Assembly (NCBI RefSeq): GCF_900156285.1 | Contig: NZ_FTNC01000010.1 | Span: 1-64,000, forward strand | DNA length: 64,000 bases | Source of the DNA: Halanaerobium kushneri | GTDB lineage: Bacteria > Bacillota > Halanaerobiia > Halanaerobiales > Halanaerobiaceae | Direction of reading: 5' to 3' | Shown here: positions 54,649 through 64,000 of the stretch, piece after piece | How the letters are laid out: every line of letters starts with the position of its first letter | Position numbering within the stretch: the stretch's first letter is position 1 | Position numbers and translations under genes: made by a program | Notes under the pieces: generated by a model | The model's input: only the letters and a program-made list of their open reading frames with translations | Database searches by the model: none | What the model was told of the DNA's origin: nothing

Positions 54649-56077
54649 ACTCATCCCACCTCTTATCGACAAGATCTTTTATATTATCACTCATTTCGAT
54701 TTCTGGCGGCCACTCCCTTGTATGCCCTTCTTCCGGCCATGCTTTTGTAGCATCAATTCCCATTTTATTTCCAATTCTGGCTCTGGGTGAAGCATGATCA
54801 AGAGCATCAAGTGGACCTTCAACGATTTCAACATCTCGCCCGGCATCAATATTATTAAAAACCTTCCAGGCAACTGTTGATAAATCATGTACATCAACAT
54901 CACTATCAACTATAATGATCATTTTTGTGTACATCATCTGTCCCATTCCCCAGAGTGCATGCATTACCTTTTTGGCCTGACCGGGATAACTTTTATCAAT
55001 AGATATTATCGCACAGTTATGGAAAACCCCCTCTAAAGGCAGGTTCATATCAACTACTTCTGGCAGAGTCATTTTTAAAAGCGGAAGAAAAATCCGCTCT
55101 GTAGCTTTAGCAATATAACAATCTTCCATTGGTGGCTTACCCACAATCGTTGCATTATAAATAGCATTTTTGCGGTGGGTAATTGTTTTAACGTGAAAGG
55201 CCGGATAATCATCTGCAAGAGAATAATATCCAGTGTGATCACCAAAAGGACCTTCTCTTCTTAGTTCTTCTGGATCAACATAACCCTCCAGAATAATTTC
55301 AGCATTAGCAGGAACTTTTAGGTCCACAGTTTTACATTTTACCATTTCAACAGGTTTTTTTCTTAAAAATCCTGAAAATATCATTTCATCAATCTGAGCT
55401 GGCAGTGGTGCAGTTGAAGAATAGATAGTTGCAGGATCAGCTCCAATTGCCACTGCGACTTCCATTTTTTTGTTTTCATTTAAGTAATTCCTGTAATTTG
55501 CTGCTCCATCTTTATGAATATGCCAGTGCATTCCAGTAGTATCCTTGTCGTAAACCTGCATTCTATACATTCCCATATTCTGCTGTCCTGTTTTTAAATT
55601 TTTTGTAAAAATAAGGGGTAGAGTAAAAAATTTACCACCATCTTTCGGCCAACACTTTAAAACAGGAAGCTCTGCCAGATCAACATCTGTTTTTATAACT
55701 TCCTGACAGGGAGCGTTTTTAACAGTCACTGGAAAAAAATCGCTGACTTCTTTTAAAAGCGGAATAGTTTTCAGTTTATCAAATATATTTTCTGGCACTG
55801 GGGTATTTAAATATTCTTCTATCCTATCAGCAATTTGATCTAAATTTTCTACTCCAAGAGCCAGTTCCATTCTTTTATATGAACCAAAAGCATTAATTAA
55901 AACCGGCATATCTGAATTTTTGACATTCTCAAAAAGCAGTGCTGGACCATTCTGCTTTACTACTCTATCAGCAATTTCGGTTATTTCTAAATCAGAATCA
56001 ACTTCAGTTTTAATTCTGATTAATTCATCATTTTTTTCAAGCACTTTAATAAAATCACTAAGACTTTCAAAACTCAT
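54623..56077 (-). CDS. ubiD: UbiD-family decarboxylase
   Basis: The 484-residue protein is a full-length UbiD decarboxylase. The N-terminal SLSDFIKVLEKNDELIRI is typical; the metal/prFMN region includes MHWHIHKDGAANYR near 182 and EGPFGDHTGYYS near 275, which holds the catalytic Glu-Arg-Glu network. It would remove the carboxyl group from an aromatic acid or prenylated intermediate using prenylated FMN from UbiX. AGAGGTG precedes ATG 56077. It is the first gene of the operon; in an anaerobe it may serve the futalosine menaquinone route or aromatic acid metabolism. Confidence 0.93.
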   Translation of the reverse strand: MSFESLSDFIKVLEKNDELIRIKTEVDSDLEITEIADRVVKQNGPALLFENVKNSDMPVLINAFGSYKRMELALGVENLDQIADRIEEYLNTPVPENIFDKLKTIPLLKEVSDFFPVTVKNAPCQEVIKTDVDLAELPVLKCWPKDGGKFFTLPLIFTKNLKTGQQNMGMYRMQVYDKDTTGMHWHIHKDGAANYRNYLNENKKMEVAVAIGADPATIYSSTAPLPAQIDEMIFSGFLRKKPVEMVKCKTVDLKVPANAEIILEGYVDPEELRREGPFGDHTGYYSLADDYPAFHVKTITHRKNAIYNATIVGKPPMEDCYIAKATERIFLPLLKMTLPEVVDMNLPLEGVFHNCAIISIDKSYPGQAKKVMHALWGMGQMMYTKMIIIVDSDVDVHDLSTVAWKVFNNIDAGRDVEIVEGPLDALDHASPRARIGNKMGIDATKAWPEEGHTREWPPEIEMSDNIKDLVDKRWDEYGISWKED

Positions 56078-56200
56078 AAATACTACACCTCTTATTCTAA
56101 TAAATTTTTTATTTAACTACAGATTATGATATTTTTTTCACGTATATTACTAGATTCAATATAAATTTTGTTTTTCCTACCTAAAAATAGAAAAAGCCTC

Positions 56201-56235
56201 AAAAAGATTCTATTTCTTTAAATATAAATCTTTTT
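56201..56235 (-). terminator. Terminator of the GGDEF gene
   Basis: AAAAAGATT (56201-56209) pairs with AATCTTTTT (56227-56235), downstream of the gene ending at 56268. The stem is AT-rich, so strength is uncertain. Confidence 0.55.
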
Positions 56236-56267
56236 AAGACTTTGAAATATTATACAAAGTTATTTAG

Positions 56268-57770
56268 TTAAAAACTTATCTCTATATCTTTTTTCTCTCT
56301 TTTGGCTTTATACATTGCAGAATCGGCATCTTTAATTAAAGCTTCAAGTTCCTGACTATCATCTGGATAAAAACTAACACCGGCACTAACATTAATAAAA
56401 ATTTCTTCTCCGTTCACAATTAATGGCTTTTTAAGTTCTTTGATGAGTCTTTTAGTTACCTTAATTATTTTATCTTTAGAACTTAAATCAGCCAGAGCAA
56501 TAACAAATTCGTCTCCACCCATTCTAGCTTTTAAGTCTTTTTCTTTTAAATTATTTTCCATTCTAAAAGCAATATTTTTCAAAACCTGATCTCCGATATC
56601 ATGGCCATGATTATCATTAATTGTTTTGAATTTATCAATATCAATAAAAACAAGTCCAATATTATTCCCAGCAAAATCAGCTTTCTCTTTTAATTTTTTA
56701 AATTCTTCTACAAAATATTTTCTATTTGCTAAACCAGTTAGTTTGTCATGATAAGCTTGATGTTCAAATCGCTTTAGCAAGTAAACTACAATAGCTATAA
56801 AACTGGCAAATAATGCTGCCAGTAGAACTATGTTAACTGCAAATAAATTTCTGTGACCGCTTATTTCTTCTCGCATAACCTGATCATTATATACGATTCC
56901 TACTACATAAGAATTCCATCCCTGCTCAGTTTTTTTATCACTAACTAAAGCCGGAAAAAAGCGATAACTATAATGAACACCAGCTATTTCCTTTGAATTT
57001 TCTTGAAGTGAATTGTTGAGCACAGCCTCTCTTGCCAATTCTTCTTCAAACTCAGGTACATCTGGATTTAAATAAGGCTTTTTACTGTTTCTGAGTTTTG
57101 CTACCTGGTGATTAACAGGCTCTACACTGTAAAAAGCAATGTCTTCTACCAACTCATATTCTTCTGTTAAAGCAGTAGCATCTTTAAAGAGATTCAAACT
57201 ATGAAAAGAGGGGTACTGATCTTCAATACTAACACTGAGCTCAAATAAATATTGATTATCTGGACTTGGCATATAACTATACTTCTTGATTTCTCCAGCT
57301 TGAGTAGAAATATCAATTCTATCGACTTCAAATTTATCGCCTGCCATTCTTTCTCTTAAAATAGTGGCAAAACTCCCAAATTTAGAGAAGTCAAGACCTA
57401 GATCTTCCTCATAAGTGGTTTTTATAATTTTTAAATCTTTATTTACAATATATATATCATAGCCACCAAAATTATTCTGCACCCTATCTAAATCCCAGTT
57501 CATTACCTCTGGATTTTCCCGATATTTTGCCACCAGCTGCTCAGAATATTCCTCCATCTCCCCATTTAACTGCTGCTCGGCAATTTTATAAGCATTATTA
57601 ATATAATTGACAGTCTGCAAAATATTTTTCTCGACCAGCTGCTGCTGACTGTTATATTTACTCTCTACTACTTCTCTAATATTGGTATATTGAGTTGAAA
57701 AAATATAAATCATGATCAGGGCCAGAAGTATTATTATTATGTACTTAAATCTACTCAGTAATTTTTCCAC
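56268..57770 (-). CDS. Membrane GGDEF diguanylate cyclase with extracytoplasmic sensor
   Basis: The 500-residue protein has a membrane segment at about 9-27, an extracytoplasmic sensor of about 280 residues (dCache-like, with coiled coil at the start), a second membrane segment at about 312-335 and a C-terminal GGDEF domain. The active loop RMGGDEFVIAL is intact, with FIDIDKFKTIND for metal. The inhibitory RxxD site reads KEKD, so feedback inhibition is probably lost. GTG 57770 follows AGGAGG. It should make cyclic-di-GMP in response to an external signal. It is alone between two operons. Confidence 0.9.
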   Translation of the reverse strand: MEKLLSRFKYIIIILLALIMIYIFSTQYTNIREVVESKYNSQQQLVEKNILQTVNYINNAYKIAEQQLNGEMEEYSEQLVAKYRENPEVMNWDLDRVQNNFGGYDIYIVNKDLKIIKTTYEEDLGLDFSKFGSFATILRERMAGDKFEVDRIDISTQAGEIKKYSYMPSPDNQYLFELSVSIEDQYPSFHSLNLFKDATALTEEYELVEDIAFYSVEPVNHQVAKLRNSKKPYLNPDVPEFEEELAREAVLNNSLQENSKEIAGVHYSYRFFPALVSDKKTEQGWNSYVVGIVYNDQVMREEISGHRNLFAVNIVLLAALFASFIAIVVYLLKRFEHQAYHDKLTGLANRKYFVEEFKKLKEKADFAGNNIGLVFIDIDKFKTINDNHGHDIGDQVLKNIAFRMENNLKEKDLKARMGGDEFVIALADLSSKDKIIKVTKRLIKELKKPLIVNGEEIFINVSAGVSFYPDDSQELEALIKDADSAMYKAKREKKDIEISF

Positions 57771-57883
57771 CAGTTCCCCTCCTACATATGCTAATTTTCC
57801 CGACTTTTCTTCTTAAAATAAAAAAAGTAAATAAAATCAATCATTTTACTATATTATAACATAAAAACAGAAAAAAGGCAGCC

Positions 57884-57935
57884 AAAAAAATAAGGTACCA
57901 GCCGCTCTGAAAAATAATCCAGGTGCTGATACCTT
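57884..57935 (-). terminator. Terminator of the his operon
   Basis: AAGGTACCAGC (57892-57902) pairs with GCTGATACCTT (57925-57935), and on the minus strand a seven-T run (57884-57890) follows. It lies 70 bp after hisIE. Confidence 0.85.
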
Positions 57936-58004
57936 CACTTTTTAGGCAAAATTATATTTTAACCAAATAGAAAATCTTAGCTTATAATCAGTTAAATATA
58001 AAAT

Positions 58005-58694
58005 TTATTTATGTCTTTTTTTAAGTTCTTTTCGAATCTGAGCTGGGTTAATCCCTCTTTCTGCAAGCAGAACCAGCATGTGATAAACTAAATCTGCTGT
58101 TTCAAAGATCAGTTCATCATCTGGCTCATTTTTAGAAGCAATTATCACCTCTGCAGATTCTTCCCCTACTTTCTTTAAAATTTTATCTATTCCCTCTTCA
58201 AAAAGATAGGTAGTATATGAACCTTCTGGCATTTCTTCTTTACGACTTAAAATTAAGTCATATAAAAAATCAATAACCTGATCTTCCTCAAATTCATCTG
58301 TGATATTCTCTATCTGCTCTTCAAAAACAGACGATTTTTCTTCATTACTAATATTTTCTGCAATTTTCCTATAAAAACAGGAAGTCTTACCTGTATGGCA
58401 GGCAGGGCCAGCTGGCTCTACCATAAAGAGAATAGTATCCTGATCACAGTCATAAAATATCTCTTTAATCTTTTGAGTATTACCTGAGGTCTCTCCCTTA
58501 TGCCATATCTCCTGACGTGAGCGGCTGTAAAAAACTGTTTCCTCTTTTTCCAGACTGAGCTTAAGTGTTTCTTCATTTACATAGGCAACCATCAGCACAT
58601 CTTTTGTTTTATAATCCTGAACAACAGCAGGCATTAACCCCTGCTCATTATATTTAAAATCAATCTCATCTAAATTATCGATTATTTCTAACAC
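58005..58694 (-). CDS. hisI: Bifunctional phosphoribosyl-AMP cyclohydrolase/phosphoribosyl-ATP pyrophosphatase
   Basis: The 229-residue fusion has HisI at about 1-115, with the zinc cysteines in DCDQDTILF and [11 protein letters not shown], and HisE at about 140-229, with [12 protein letters not shown] and [14 protein letters not shown]. The two parts catalyse steps 2 and 3 of histidine synthesis. GTG 58694 is the likely start. It is the last gene of the his operon, 90 bp after hisF. Confidence 0.95.
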   Translation of the reverse strand: MLEIIDNLDEIDFKYNEQGLMPAVVQDYKTKDVLMVAYVNEETLKLSLEKEETVFYSRSRQEIWHKGETSGNTQKIKEIFYDCDQDTILFMVEPAGPACHTGKTSCFYRKIAENISNEEKSSVFEEQIENITDEFEEDQVIDFLYDLILSRKEEMPEGSYTTYLFEEGIDKILKKVGEESAEVIIASKNEPDDELIFETADLVYHMLVLLAERGINPAQIRKELKKRHK

Positions 58695-58784
58695 TCAACC
58701 ACCATATCCTTTCTGATAAACAACTTAGAGTCTATTAATATCCTTAATATACTCTCATCTCATTTATTTTAAACAAATATTTTA

Positions 58785-59558
58785 TTATTTATTTTCTTCA
58801 ATTCTGACTGGTATTTCAGCTTTTTCTAATTCTTTTTTAACATCCTTTATTGCTATCTCTCCAAAATGAAAAATAGAAGCTGCCAGAGCTGCATCTGCCC
58901 CAGTTTTAGTAAATACATCTTTAAAATGCTGAATATTACCTGCTCCACCTGAAGCTATAACCGGGATATTTACTGCTTCAGTTACAGCTTTAAGCATCTC
59001 CAGATCAAAACCATCTTTAGTACCATCAGCATTAATACTTGTCAGTAAAATTTCTCCTGCACCAAGCTCTTCCAATTCTTTAACCCATTCAATTAAATCA
59101 ATACCTGTCTCTTTACTGCCACCATGAACAAAAATTTCCCAGCCTTCTCCGTTTTCTCTTTTGGCTGCATCAACAGCTCCAACTATACACTGAGAACCGA
59201 ATATCTTTGCTCCCTCTCTAACCAGCTCTGGATTTTTAACTGCAGCTGAATTAACCGAAACTTTATCAGCTCCAGCCCGGAGAATAAACTGCATATCTTC
59301 TACTGTTCTGATTCCTCCTCCTACAGTAAGAGGAATAAAAACCTGTGCTGCCACCTTTTCCACCAGTTGAGCCAGAGTCTTACGCTTTTCTTTAGTTGCT
59401 GTAATGTCAAGGAAAACAAGTTCGTCTGCACCCAGATCATTATATTCTTTAGCAGATTCTACCGGATCTCCAGCATCTATTAAGTCAACAAAGTTTACCC
59501 CTTTAACAACTCTACCGTCTTTAATATCAAGACAGGGAATAATTCTTTTTTTAAGCAT
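58785..59558 (-). CDS. hisF: Imidazole glycerol phosphate synthase cyclase subunit HisF
   Basis: The start is ATG 59558, six bases after AGGTG, which overlaps the hisA end; this gives 257 residues. The (beta/alpha)8 barrel has the catalytic Asp in [18 protein letters not shown] (residues 6-23) and a second Asp in [11 protein letters not shown] and [12 protein letters not shown]-like blocks. It takes ammonia from HisH and closes the imidazole ring. The upstream GTG at 59567 lies within the ribosome binding site. Confidence 0.96.
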   Translation of the reverse strand: MLKKRIIPCLDIKDGRVVKGVNFVDLIDAGDPVESAKEYNDLGADELVFLDITATKEKRKTLAQLVEKVAAQVFIPLTVGGGIRTVEDMQFILRAGADKVSVNSAAVKNPELVREGAKIFGSQCIVGAVDAAKRENGEGWEIFVHGGSKETGIDLIEWVKELEELGAGEILLTSINADGTKDGFDLEMLKAVTEAVNIPVIASGGAGNIQHFKDVFTKTGADAALAASIFHFGEIAIKDVKKELEKAEIPVRIEENK

Positions 59559-60279
59559 TTTCTTCACCTAACCTTGCTAAAACTTCTTTTAAATCAACTT
59601 TATCCTGGTAAATAGCCTGACCTGTAATTGATCCATAAAAGTTTTCTGCAGCCAGATCATATAAATCCTGATTAGAACTTATTCCACCTGAAGCAATAAT
59701 CTTTAAATCAGTCTCAGCTTTTAATTTCCTTAAACCCTTAAAATCTGGGCCGCTGAGCATGCCATCACGCCCAATATCAGTATATAGTATGTATTTTACT
59801 CCTAATTCTTCCATCTCTCTGGCAAAGTCGAGCATATCTTTTTCACTTGCTTCCAGCCAGCCTGAAGTTGCCACCTTACCATCTCTGGCATCAATACTGA
59901 CCAGAATGCTCTCTGCTCCAAATTCTTCTATTATTTCTGCCAGCAGTTCAGGATTTTTGACAGCCAGAGTCCCAATAATTACTCTCTTGACTCCCAGATC
60001 AAGCAGACGCTTAACATCTTCTTTTTTTCTAATTCCTCCACCTGTCTGAATCTTAAGCTCAGTTTCTGCTGCTATCTGCTTAATTACAGCAAAGTTTTGA
60101 CTTTCTCCCTGAGAAGCTCCATCCAAATCGACCAGATGCAGCCATTTTGCACCTTTTTCTACAAATTCTTTAGCAACTGCCAGTGGATCCTGGCTGTAAA
60201 CTGTTTTCCGATCGAAATCTCCCTGTTTTAATCTGACTACCTCACCTGCTTTTAAGTCAATTGCCGGTAATACTATCAT
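59551..60279 (-). CDS. hisA: ProFAR isomerase HisA
   Basis: The 242-residue (beta/alpha)8 barrel has the catalytic Asp in [14 protein letters not shown] and the second in [12 protein letters not shown], with phosphate loops GGGIR and ASGGISS. It isomerises ProFAR to PRFAR in step 4. ATG 60279 directly follows the hisH stop, and its end overlaps hisF, showing tight operon packing. Confidence 0.96.
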   Translation of the reverse strand: MIVLPAIDLKAGEVVRLKQGDFDRKTVYSQDPLAVAKEFVEKGAKWLHLVDLDGASQGESQNFAVIKQIAAETELKIQTGGGIRKKEDVKRLLDLGVKRVIIGTLAVKNPELLAEIIEEFGAESILVSIDARDGKVATSGWLEASEKDMLDFAREMEELGVKYILYTDIGRDGMLSGPDFKGLRKLKAETDLKIIASGGISSNQDLYDLAAENFYGSITGQAIYQDKVDLKEVLARLGEENA

Positions 60280-60885
60280 CTATAACAACTCCCTAAAATT
60301 CTTCAAAAGCTGGATCCCATTATCTCCACTTTTTTCTGGATGGAACTGGAATCCAATTACATTATCCTTTTTAACTACTGCCGGAACTGTAGTACCATAC
60401 CCAACTGTAGCCAGTACATCTTCTGTTACCTGATCAAGCTGATAGGAATGAACAAAATAAAAATGAGGACTTTCAGGCAGCCCTTTAAATAAGGGATCAT
60501 CTTTTATAATCTCCAGCTGGTTCCAGCCCATATGTGGAATTTTATAGTGGCTGTCCATTTTAACAACATTACCTTTTAAAAGCCCAAGCCCGGAAGTTTT
60601 TTGATCTTCATAACCCCATTCAAATAATAGCTGCATTCCCAGACAGATACCTAAAAATGGCTTTCCTGTTGCTACAAATTGATCAATAAAATCTATAAAT
60701 TCATCTTTTTTTAACCTCTCCATAGCTCCGGGAAAAGCACCTACTCCCGGTAAAACTAAAGCATCATATTTTTTTATTTCTTCTTTTTTACCAGTTTCCA
60801 GAATAACTGTTTCTTCTCCCACAAACTCCAGTGCTTTTTGAATACTATTTAAATTGCCTGCTCCATAATCAATTATTGCTATCAC
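60280..60885 (-). CDS. hisH: Imidazole glycerol phosphate synthase glutaminase subunit HisH
   Basis: The 201-residue class I glutamine amidotransferase has the nucleophile Cys in GICLGMQLLFE near residue 79 and the His/Glu pair in FQFHPEKSG near the end, with the HisH oxyanion block PGVGAFPGAM. It supplies ammonia to HisF. It is flush with hisB and hisA (no gaps). Confidence 0.96.
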   Translation of the reverse strand: MIAIIDYGAGNLNSIQKALEFVGEETVILETGKKEEIKKYDALVLPGVGAFPGAMERLKKDEFIDFIDQFVATGKPFLGICLGMQLLFEWGYEDQKTSGLGLLKGNVVKMDSHYKIPHMGWNQLEIIKDDPLFKGLPESPHFYFVHSYQLDQVTEDVLATVGYGTTVPAVVKKDNVIGFQFHPEKSGDNGIQLLKNFRELL

Positions 60886-61473
60886 TTAAAGCACACCCTT
60901 TGTGGAAGGAATTTTATCTGATTCAATCTGGACTGCATCCTTTAAAGCTCTGGCCAGCGCCTTAAAGACTGCCTCAACCTGATGGTGACAATTATCACCA
61001 TGCAGAATCTCCAGATGAAGGGTAATCCCGGCATTAAAAGCAAAGGCCCGCATAAACTCTACCACCATTTCTGAGGGAAAATCTCCCACCATCTCTCTTG
61101 AAAAAGGTAAATCTGTATATAGATAGGGGCGGCCACTGATATCAACAACTGCTCTGACTAAAGTCTCATCCAGAGGAACTAAAGCACTGCTAAAGCGGCT
61201 AATTCCTTTTTTATCTCCCAGAGCCTGAGCAAAAGCTCTACCAAGAGCAATCCCGGTATCTTCTATTGTATGATGCTGATCAATATGAAGGTCCCCTTTT
61301 ACCGAAAGCTCTAAATCAATATCACCATGACGGGCAATCTGATCCAGCATATGATCAAAAAAACCAACACCTGTTTTGATATCACTTCTACCTTCTCCAT
61401 CCAGATTAACACTGGCAATAATCTCAGTTTCTTTAGTTTTACGCTGTTCCACTGCTACCCGATCTCTACTCAT
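60886..61473 (-). CDS. hisB: Imidazoleglycerol-phosphate dehydratase HisB
   Basis: The 195-residue protein is a monofunctional HisB dehydratase, with the manganese-binding GFFDHMLDQIARHG near 37, DQHHTIEDTGIALG near 69 and GDNCHHQVEAVFKA near 159. It dehydrates IGP in step 6. The separate phosphatase domain seen in enterobacterial HisB is absent, so histidinol phosphatase must be encoded elsewhere. Confidence 0.96.
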   Translation of the reverse strand: MSRDRVAVEQRKTKETEIIASVNLDGEGRSDIKTGVGFFDHMLDQIARHGDIDLELSVKGDLHIDQHHTIEDTGIALGRAFAQALGDKKGISRFSSALVPLDETLVRAVVDISGRPYLYTDLPFSREMVGDFPSEMVVEFMRAFAFNAGITLHLEILHGDNCHHQVEAVFKALARALKDAVQIESDKIPSTKGVL

Positions 61474-61485
61474 TATAAATCACTC

Positions 61486-62592
61486 CTAATTTTTCGCTTT
61501 AAATTCTTCAAAAGCTTTGAGTACAGCTTTATTTTCTTCCCGACTGCCAATAGTAATTCTAATTGCTGCCGGTTCTTTACTATAAGATCTAATTTTAATT
61601 CCCTGCTGATTTAAAATGTTTTTAAACTCTTTAGTTTTTTCTCCCTCAATATAAATGAAATTAGCCATTGAAGGATAAAGCCGCCATCCCTGATATTGAT
61701 TTAATTTCTGATACATCTTCTGCCTCTCGCTTTTGATTAAATTAATTCTTTCTTTTATAATATCATTATTTTCAAGGATTAAACAAGCCAGAATATCAGT
61801 TAGGCTATTTAAATTGTATGGTTTCAAAACTTTTTCTAATTCTTCAACCAGCACCTTATTCCCATATAAATAACCAAAACGAATACCGGCCAATCCAAAT
61901 GCCTTGGAGAAAGTCCTGGTTACTGCCAGATTGGGATGATTTTCAACTTCAGGCATCAAATCAAAGTCATTAAAGTCAGCATAGGCCTCGTCAATGATCA
62001 GCGGTCCCGAAAAATAATTTGCTAAACTTAAGATCATTTCTCTAGAAATAATTTCCCCGGTGGGATTATTGGGAGAACAGAGAAAAATTAGCTTGGGCTC
62101 AAACTCATCAATTTTAGCCTTTAAATTTTCAAATGTAAAATCATCATTCAGCGGTACTTCTTTATATTTACCGCCACTTAATTCTGTAAAATACTGATAC
62201 ATTGAAAATGTAGGTGCCTGAGATAAAACCACATCTCCTGGTTCGACAAAAGTTCTTATTAACATATCCAGTAACTCGTCAGAACCATTACCGACAATTA
62301 TTTCTCCTGTACTTACCTCTTTATTTAATTCCTGACTCAAATAACTGGCCAGTGTCTGCTGCAGACGCTCAGAATAAATTTCCGGATATCGGTTAATATC
62401 ATGCTGATCAAATTCTTCTTTAAATTTCTCCTTAATTTCTACCGGCAGATCAAAAGGAGATTCATTACCAGATAAATTTATCTTTACCTCAAAATTATCC
62501 ACCTCTCCTCTATATGGAGATATCGCCCTAACTTCAGGCCTCAACAGCTCTTTTAAATCCTCTTCCTTCTTATTTAAATTATTACTGCTCAT
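61486..62592 (-). CDS. hisC: Histidinol-phosphate aminotransferase HisC
   Basis: The 368-residue class I/II aminotransferase has LSGNESPFDLP near 32, FLCSPNNPTGEI near 168, IDEAYADF near 199 and the PLP lysine in TRTFSKAFGLAGIR near 225. It makes L-histidinol phosphate in step 7. It lies 12 bp before hisB and 68 bp after hisD. Confidence 0.94.
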   Translation of the reverse strand: MSSNNLNKKEEDLKELLRPEVRAISPYRGEVDNFEVKINLSGNESPFDLPVEIKEKFKEEFDQHDINRYPEIYSERLQQTLASYLSQELNKEVSTGEIIVGNGSDELLDMLIRTFVEPGDVVLSQAPTFSMYQYFTELSGGKYKEVPLNDDFTFENLKAKIDEFEPKLIFLCSPNNPTGEIISREMILSLANYFSGPLIIDEAYADFNDFDLMPEVENHPNLAVTRTFSKAFGLAGIRFGYLYGNKVLVEELEKVLKPYNLNSLTDILACLILENNDIIKERINLIKSERQKMYQKLNQYQGWRLYPSMANFIYIEGEKTKEFKNILNQQGIKIRSYSKEPAAIRITIGSREENKAVLKAFEEFKAKN

Positions 62593-62660
62593 TATTTCCT
62601 CCTTTAATATTGCTGGTTCAGGATTGAATGTAGCTTTTACCTAAGTTTGAATCTTAAATT

Positions 62661-63965
62661 TTATTGATCCTGCTTTCTTATTTTTATCGAATTGGCATGA
62701 GCATCAAGACCTTCTCCTTCTGCCAGACAGATTACATCATCACTTGCTTCCTTAAGTGCCTCTTTACTGTAGTGAATAAAACCAGAATATTTAACAAAGT
62801 CACGCACAGATAACGGAGAAAAGAATCGGGCTGTGGAATTAGTCGGCAGAACATGATTGGGCCCTGCATAATAGTCACCAATTGGCTCCGGTGTATATTC
62901 CCCCAAAAAAATTGAACCTGCATTTTCTACCGCCGGCAGCAGTTCAAATGGATTTTTGACTGCTAATTCTAAGTGCTCTGGTGCTACCAGATTAATCATT
63001 TCTAAAGCTGCCTCCTGATTTACGACCTCAATCATCAGACCAAAATTCTCCAGTGATTCTTTGATAATATCCTTTTTACTCATTTCTTTAATCTGCTTTT
63101 CCAATTCCTCCTTCACTTTTTCTATTAACTCTGGAGCATCTGTAACCAAAATTGAAGAAGCAAGCGGATCATGCTCAGCCTGGCTCATTAAGTCAGCAGC
63201 AATATAGGCCGGGTTAGAATCTTTTTCTGCCATGATCATAATCTCACTTGGTCCTGCAATCATATCAATTTTAACCTGGCCAAAAACCAGTTCTTTGGCC
63301 ATTGAAACATAAATGTTGCCTGGACCAACAATAATGTCAACTCCCGGAATAGTCTCTGTTCCATAGGCTGCAGCTGCAACTGCCTGAGCCCCTCCAATTT
63401 TAAAAATCCTATCTACTCCAGCAATTTTTGCTGCTGCCAGAATTACTGGACTTACTTTACCTTCTTTGTCTGGAGGGGTAAGCATAATTATTTCTTCCAC
63501 TCCTGCAACTTTAGCTGGAATTACAGTCATCAACACAGATGAAGGATAGGCAGCTCTACCGCCAGGAACATAGACGCCTGCTCTTTTGAGAGGCTGACAG
63601 ATCTGTCCGGTTATAATCCCTGGTTTTTTCTGTTTCTGCCAGGATTTATCTTTCTGTTCAGCATGAAAATCCTTAATATTTGCTGCCGCATTTTTTAAAG
63701 CTTTTATAAAATCTTGATCTACTTCTTTCAGAGCAGCTTCAATTTCCGCCTCTTTTACCTCCAGCTCTGAAGCTTCAAAGTCTACCCCATCAAAGCGAGA
63801 AGTATATTCTAAAACTGCCAGGTCTCCATTTTTTTGCACATTCTTTAAAATCCCTGCTGCAGTCTCTCTATATTTAGCCAGATTATCACCGGAACGACTG
63901 TCTAAAAGTTCTTTAACCTGTTCAACATTTTTACGACCATTGCTAATTTTTTTTAACTTAAGCAT
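62661..63965 (-). CDS. hisD: Histidinol dehydrogenase HisD
   Basis: The start is ATG 63965, eight bases after GGGGA, giving 434 residues; a longer frame to 63980 is less likely. Conserved blocks include PLKRAGVYVPGGRAAYPSS in parts near 116-134, GPGNIYVSMAKELVFG near 215, the zinc-site SQAEHDPLASS near 256 and NLVAPEHLEL near 318 with the catalytic Glu-His. It oxidises histidinol to histidine in the last step. Its start overlaps the end of the preceding gene by eight bases. Confidence 0.95.
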   Translation of the reverse strand: MLKLKKISNGRKNVEQVKELLDSRSGDNLAKYRETAAGILKNVQKNGDLAVLEYTSRFDGVDFEASELEVKEAEIEAALKEVDQDFIKALKNAAANIKDFHAEQKDKSWQKQKKPGIITGQICQPLKRAGVYVPGGRAAYPSSVLMTVIPAKVAGVEEIIMLTPPDKEGKVSPVILAAAKIAGVDRIFKIGGAQAVAAAAYGTETIPGVDIIVGPGNIYVSMAKELVFGQVKIDMIAGPSEIMIMAEKDSNPAYIAADLMSQAEHDPLASSILVTDAPELIEKVKEELEKQIKEMSKKDIIKESLENFGLMIEVVNQEAALEMINLVAPEHLELAVKNPFELLPAVENAGSIFLGEYTPEPIGDYYAGPNHVLPTNSTARFFSPLSVRDFVKYSGFIHYSKEALKEASDDVICLAEGEGLDAHANSIKIRKQDQ

Positions 63966-64000
63966 TACTATCATCCCCACTGACTACTTCGTCTAAAGCT
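63958..64000 (-). CDS. C-terminal end of the gene upstream of hisD (probably hisG), cut by window edge
   Basis: The minus strand reads ALDEVVSGDDSNA and a TAA stop at 63958-63960, overlapping hisD. By position in a Firmicute his operon this should be hisG, ATP phosphoribosyltransferase. Thirteen residues are too few to prove it. Confidence 0.45.
   Translation of the reverse strand, partial: ALDEVVSGDDSNA

Overview
The window is AT-rich, its genes have strong AGGAGG-type ribosome binding sites with many TTG and GTG starts, and its promoters are classical TTGACA-17-TATAAT. Gene content (sugar ABC operons without their own ATPase, betaine uptake, fermentative reductases, a radical-SAM maturase, no respiratory genes) suggests an anaerobic low-GC Firmicute, most likely a halophilic fermenter of the Halanaerobiales. 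The genus is inference; no rRNA or marker gene is present. Nearly everything is on the minus strand, so operons read from high to low coordinates.

Layout. 1-657: a minus-strand promoter, a guanine riboswitch, a ykkC-class (PRPP-type) aptamer and a terminator now lead into an IS91-type transposase that runs off the window. 698-5435: branched-chain amino acid ABC transporter (livG-livF-livH-livM-livK) in which livH is broken by a 74-bp insertion containing a 37-bp direct repeat. 5571-13098: betaine-binding protein, an operon of diguanylate cyclase, HD-GYP protein and chemoreceptor, then a PQQ-type sugar dehydrogenase and an unknown protein on the plus strand. 13104-20262: alpha-glucoside ABC operon with GH13 enzyme and two LacI regulators, one with two DNA-binding domains; identical operators sit at both promoters. 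20351-21338: larE. 21378-25135: MerR-controlled MFS, carboxymuconolactone decarboxylase, aldo/keto reductase and merR. 25104-31468: LacI, GH127 beta-L-arabinofuranosidase and ABC sugar operon with TTAATCGATTAA operators. 31578-36287: LysR, remnants of an iron alcohol dehydrogenase and of leuA, then cyclophilin-like, cupin, aldo/keto reductase and esterase genes. 36402-39410: AraC and beta-glucuronidase, divergent. 39442-47191: permease, DUF362, a second aldo/keto reductase, PatB, DUF3737, secreted CMD protein, a truncated flavodoxin and an epimerase. 47354-51336: radical-SAM maturase, a decayed rpoN, and an IS256 element beside it. 51356-56077: ubiD-ubiA-ubiX with an ABC importer lacking an ATPase. 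56268-57770: diguanylate cyclase. 57884-64000: his operon, (hisG)-hisD-hisC-hisB-hisH-hisA-hisF-hisIE.

How it works together. Three sugar modules pair a regulator with uptake and/or hydrolase genes (alpha-glucosides, arabinofuranosides, glucuronides). Five copies of a GTTAAC-centred dyad lie upstream of the reductase, decarboxylase, cupin, esterase and flavodoxin genes; four sit in 19-bp promoter spacers, the signature of MerR activation. They look like one carbonyl/electrophile-stress regulon run by the merR at 21378-21782.

The window also shows genome decay: livH, rpoN, the alcohol dehydrogenase, leuA and flavodoxin are all damaged, and a purine-sensing leader has been separated from its expected pur genes by an IS element.
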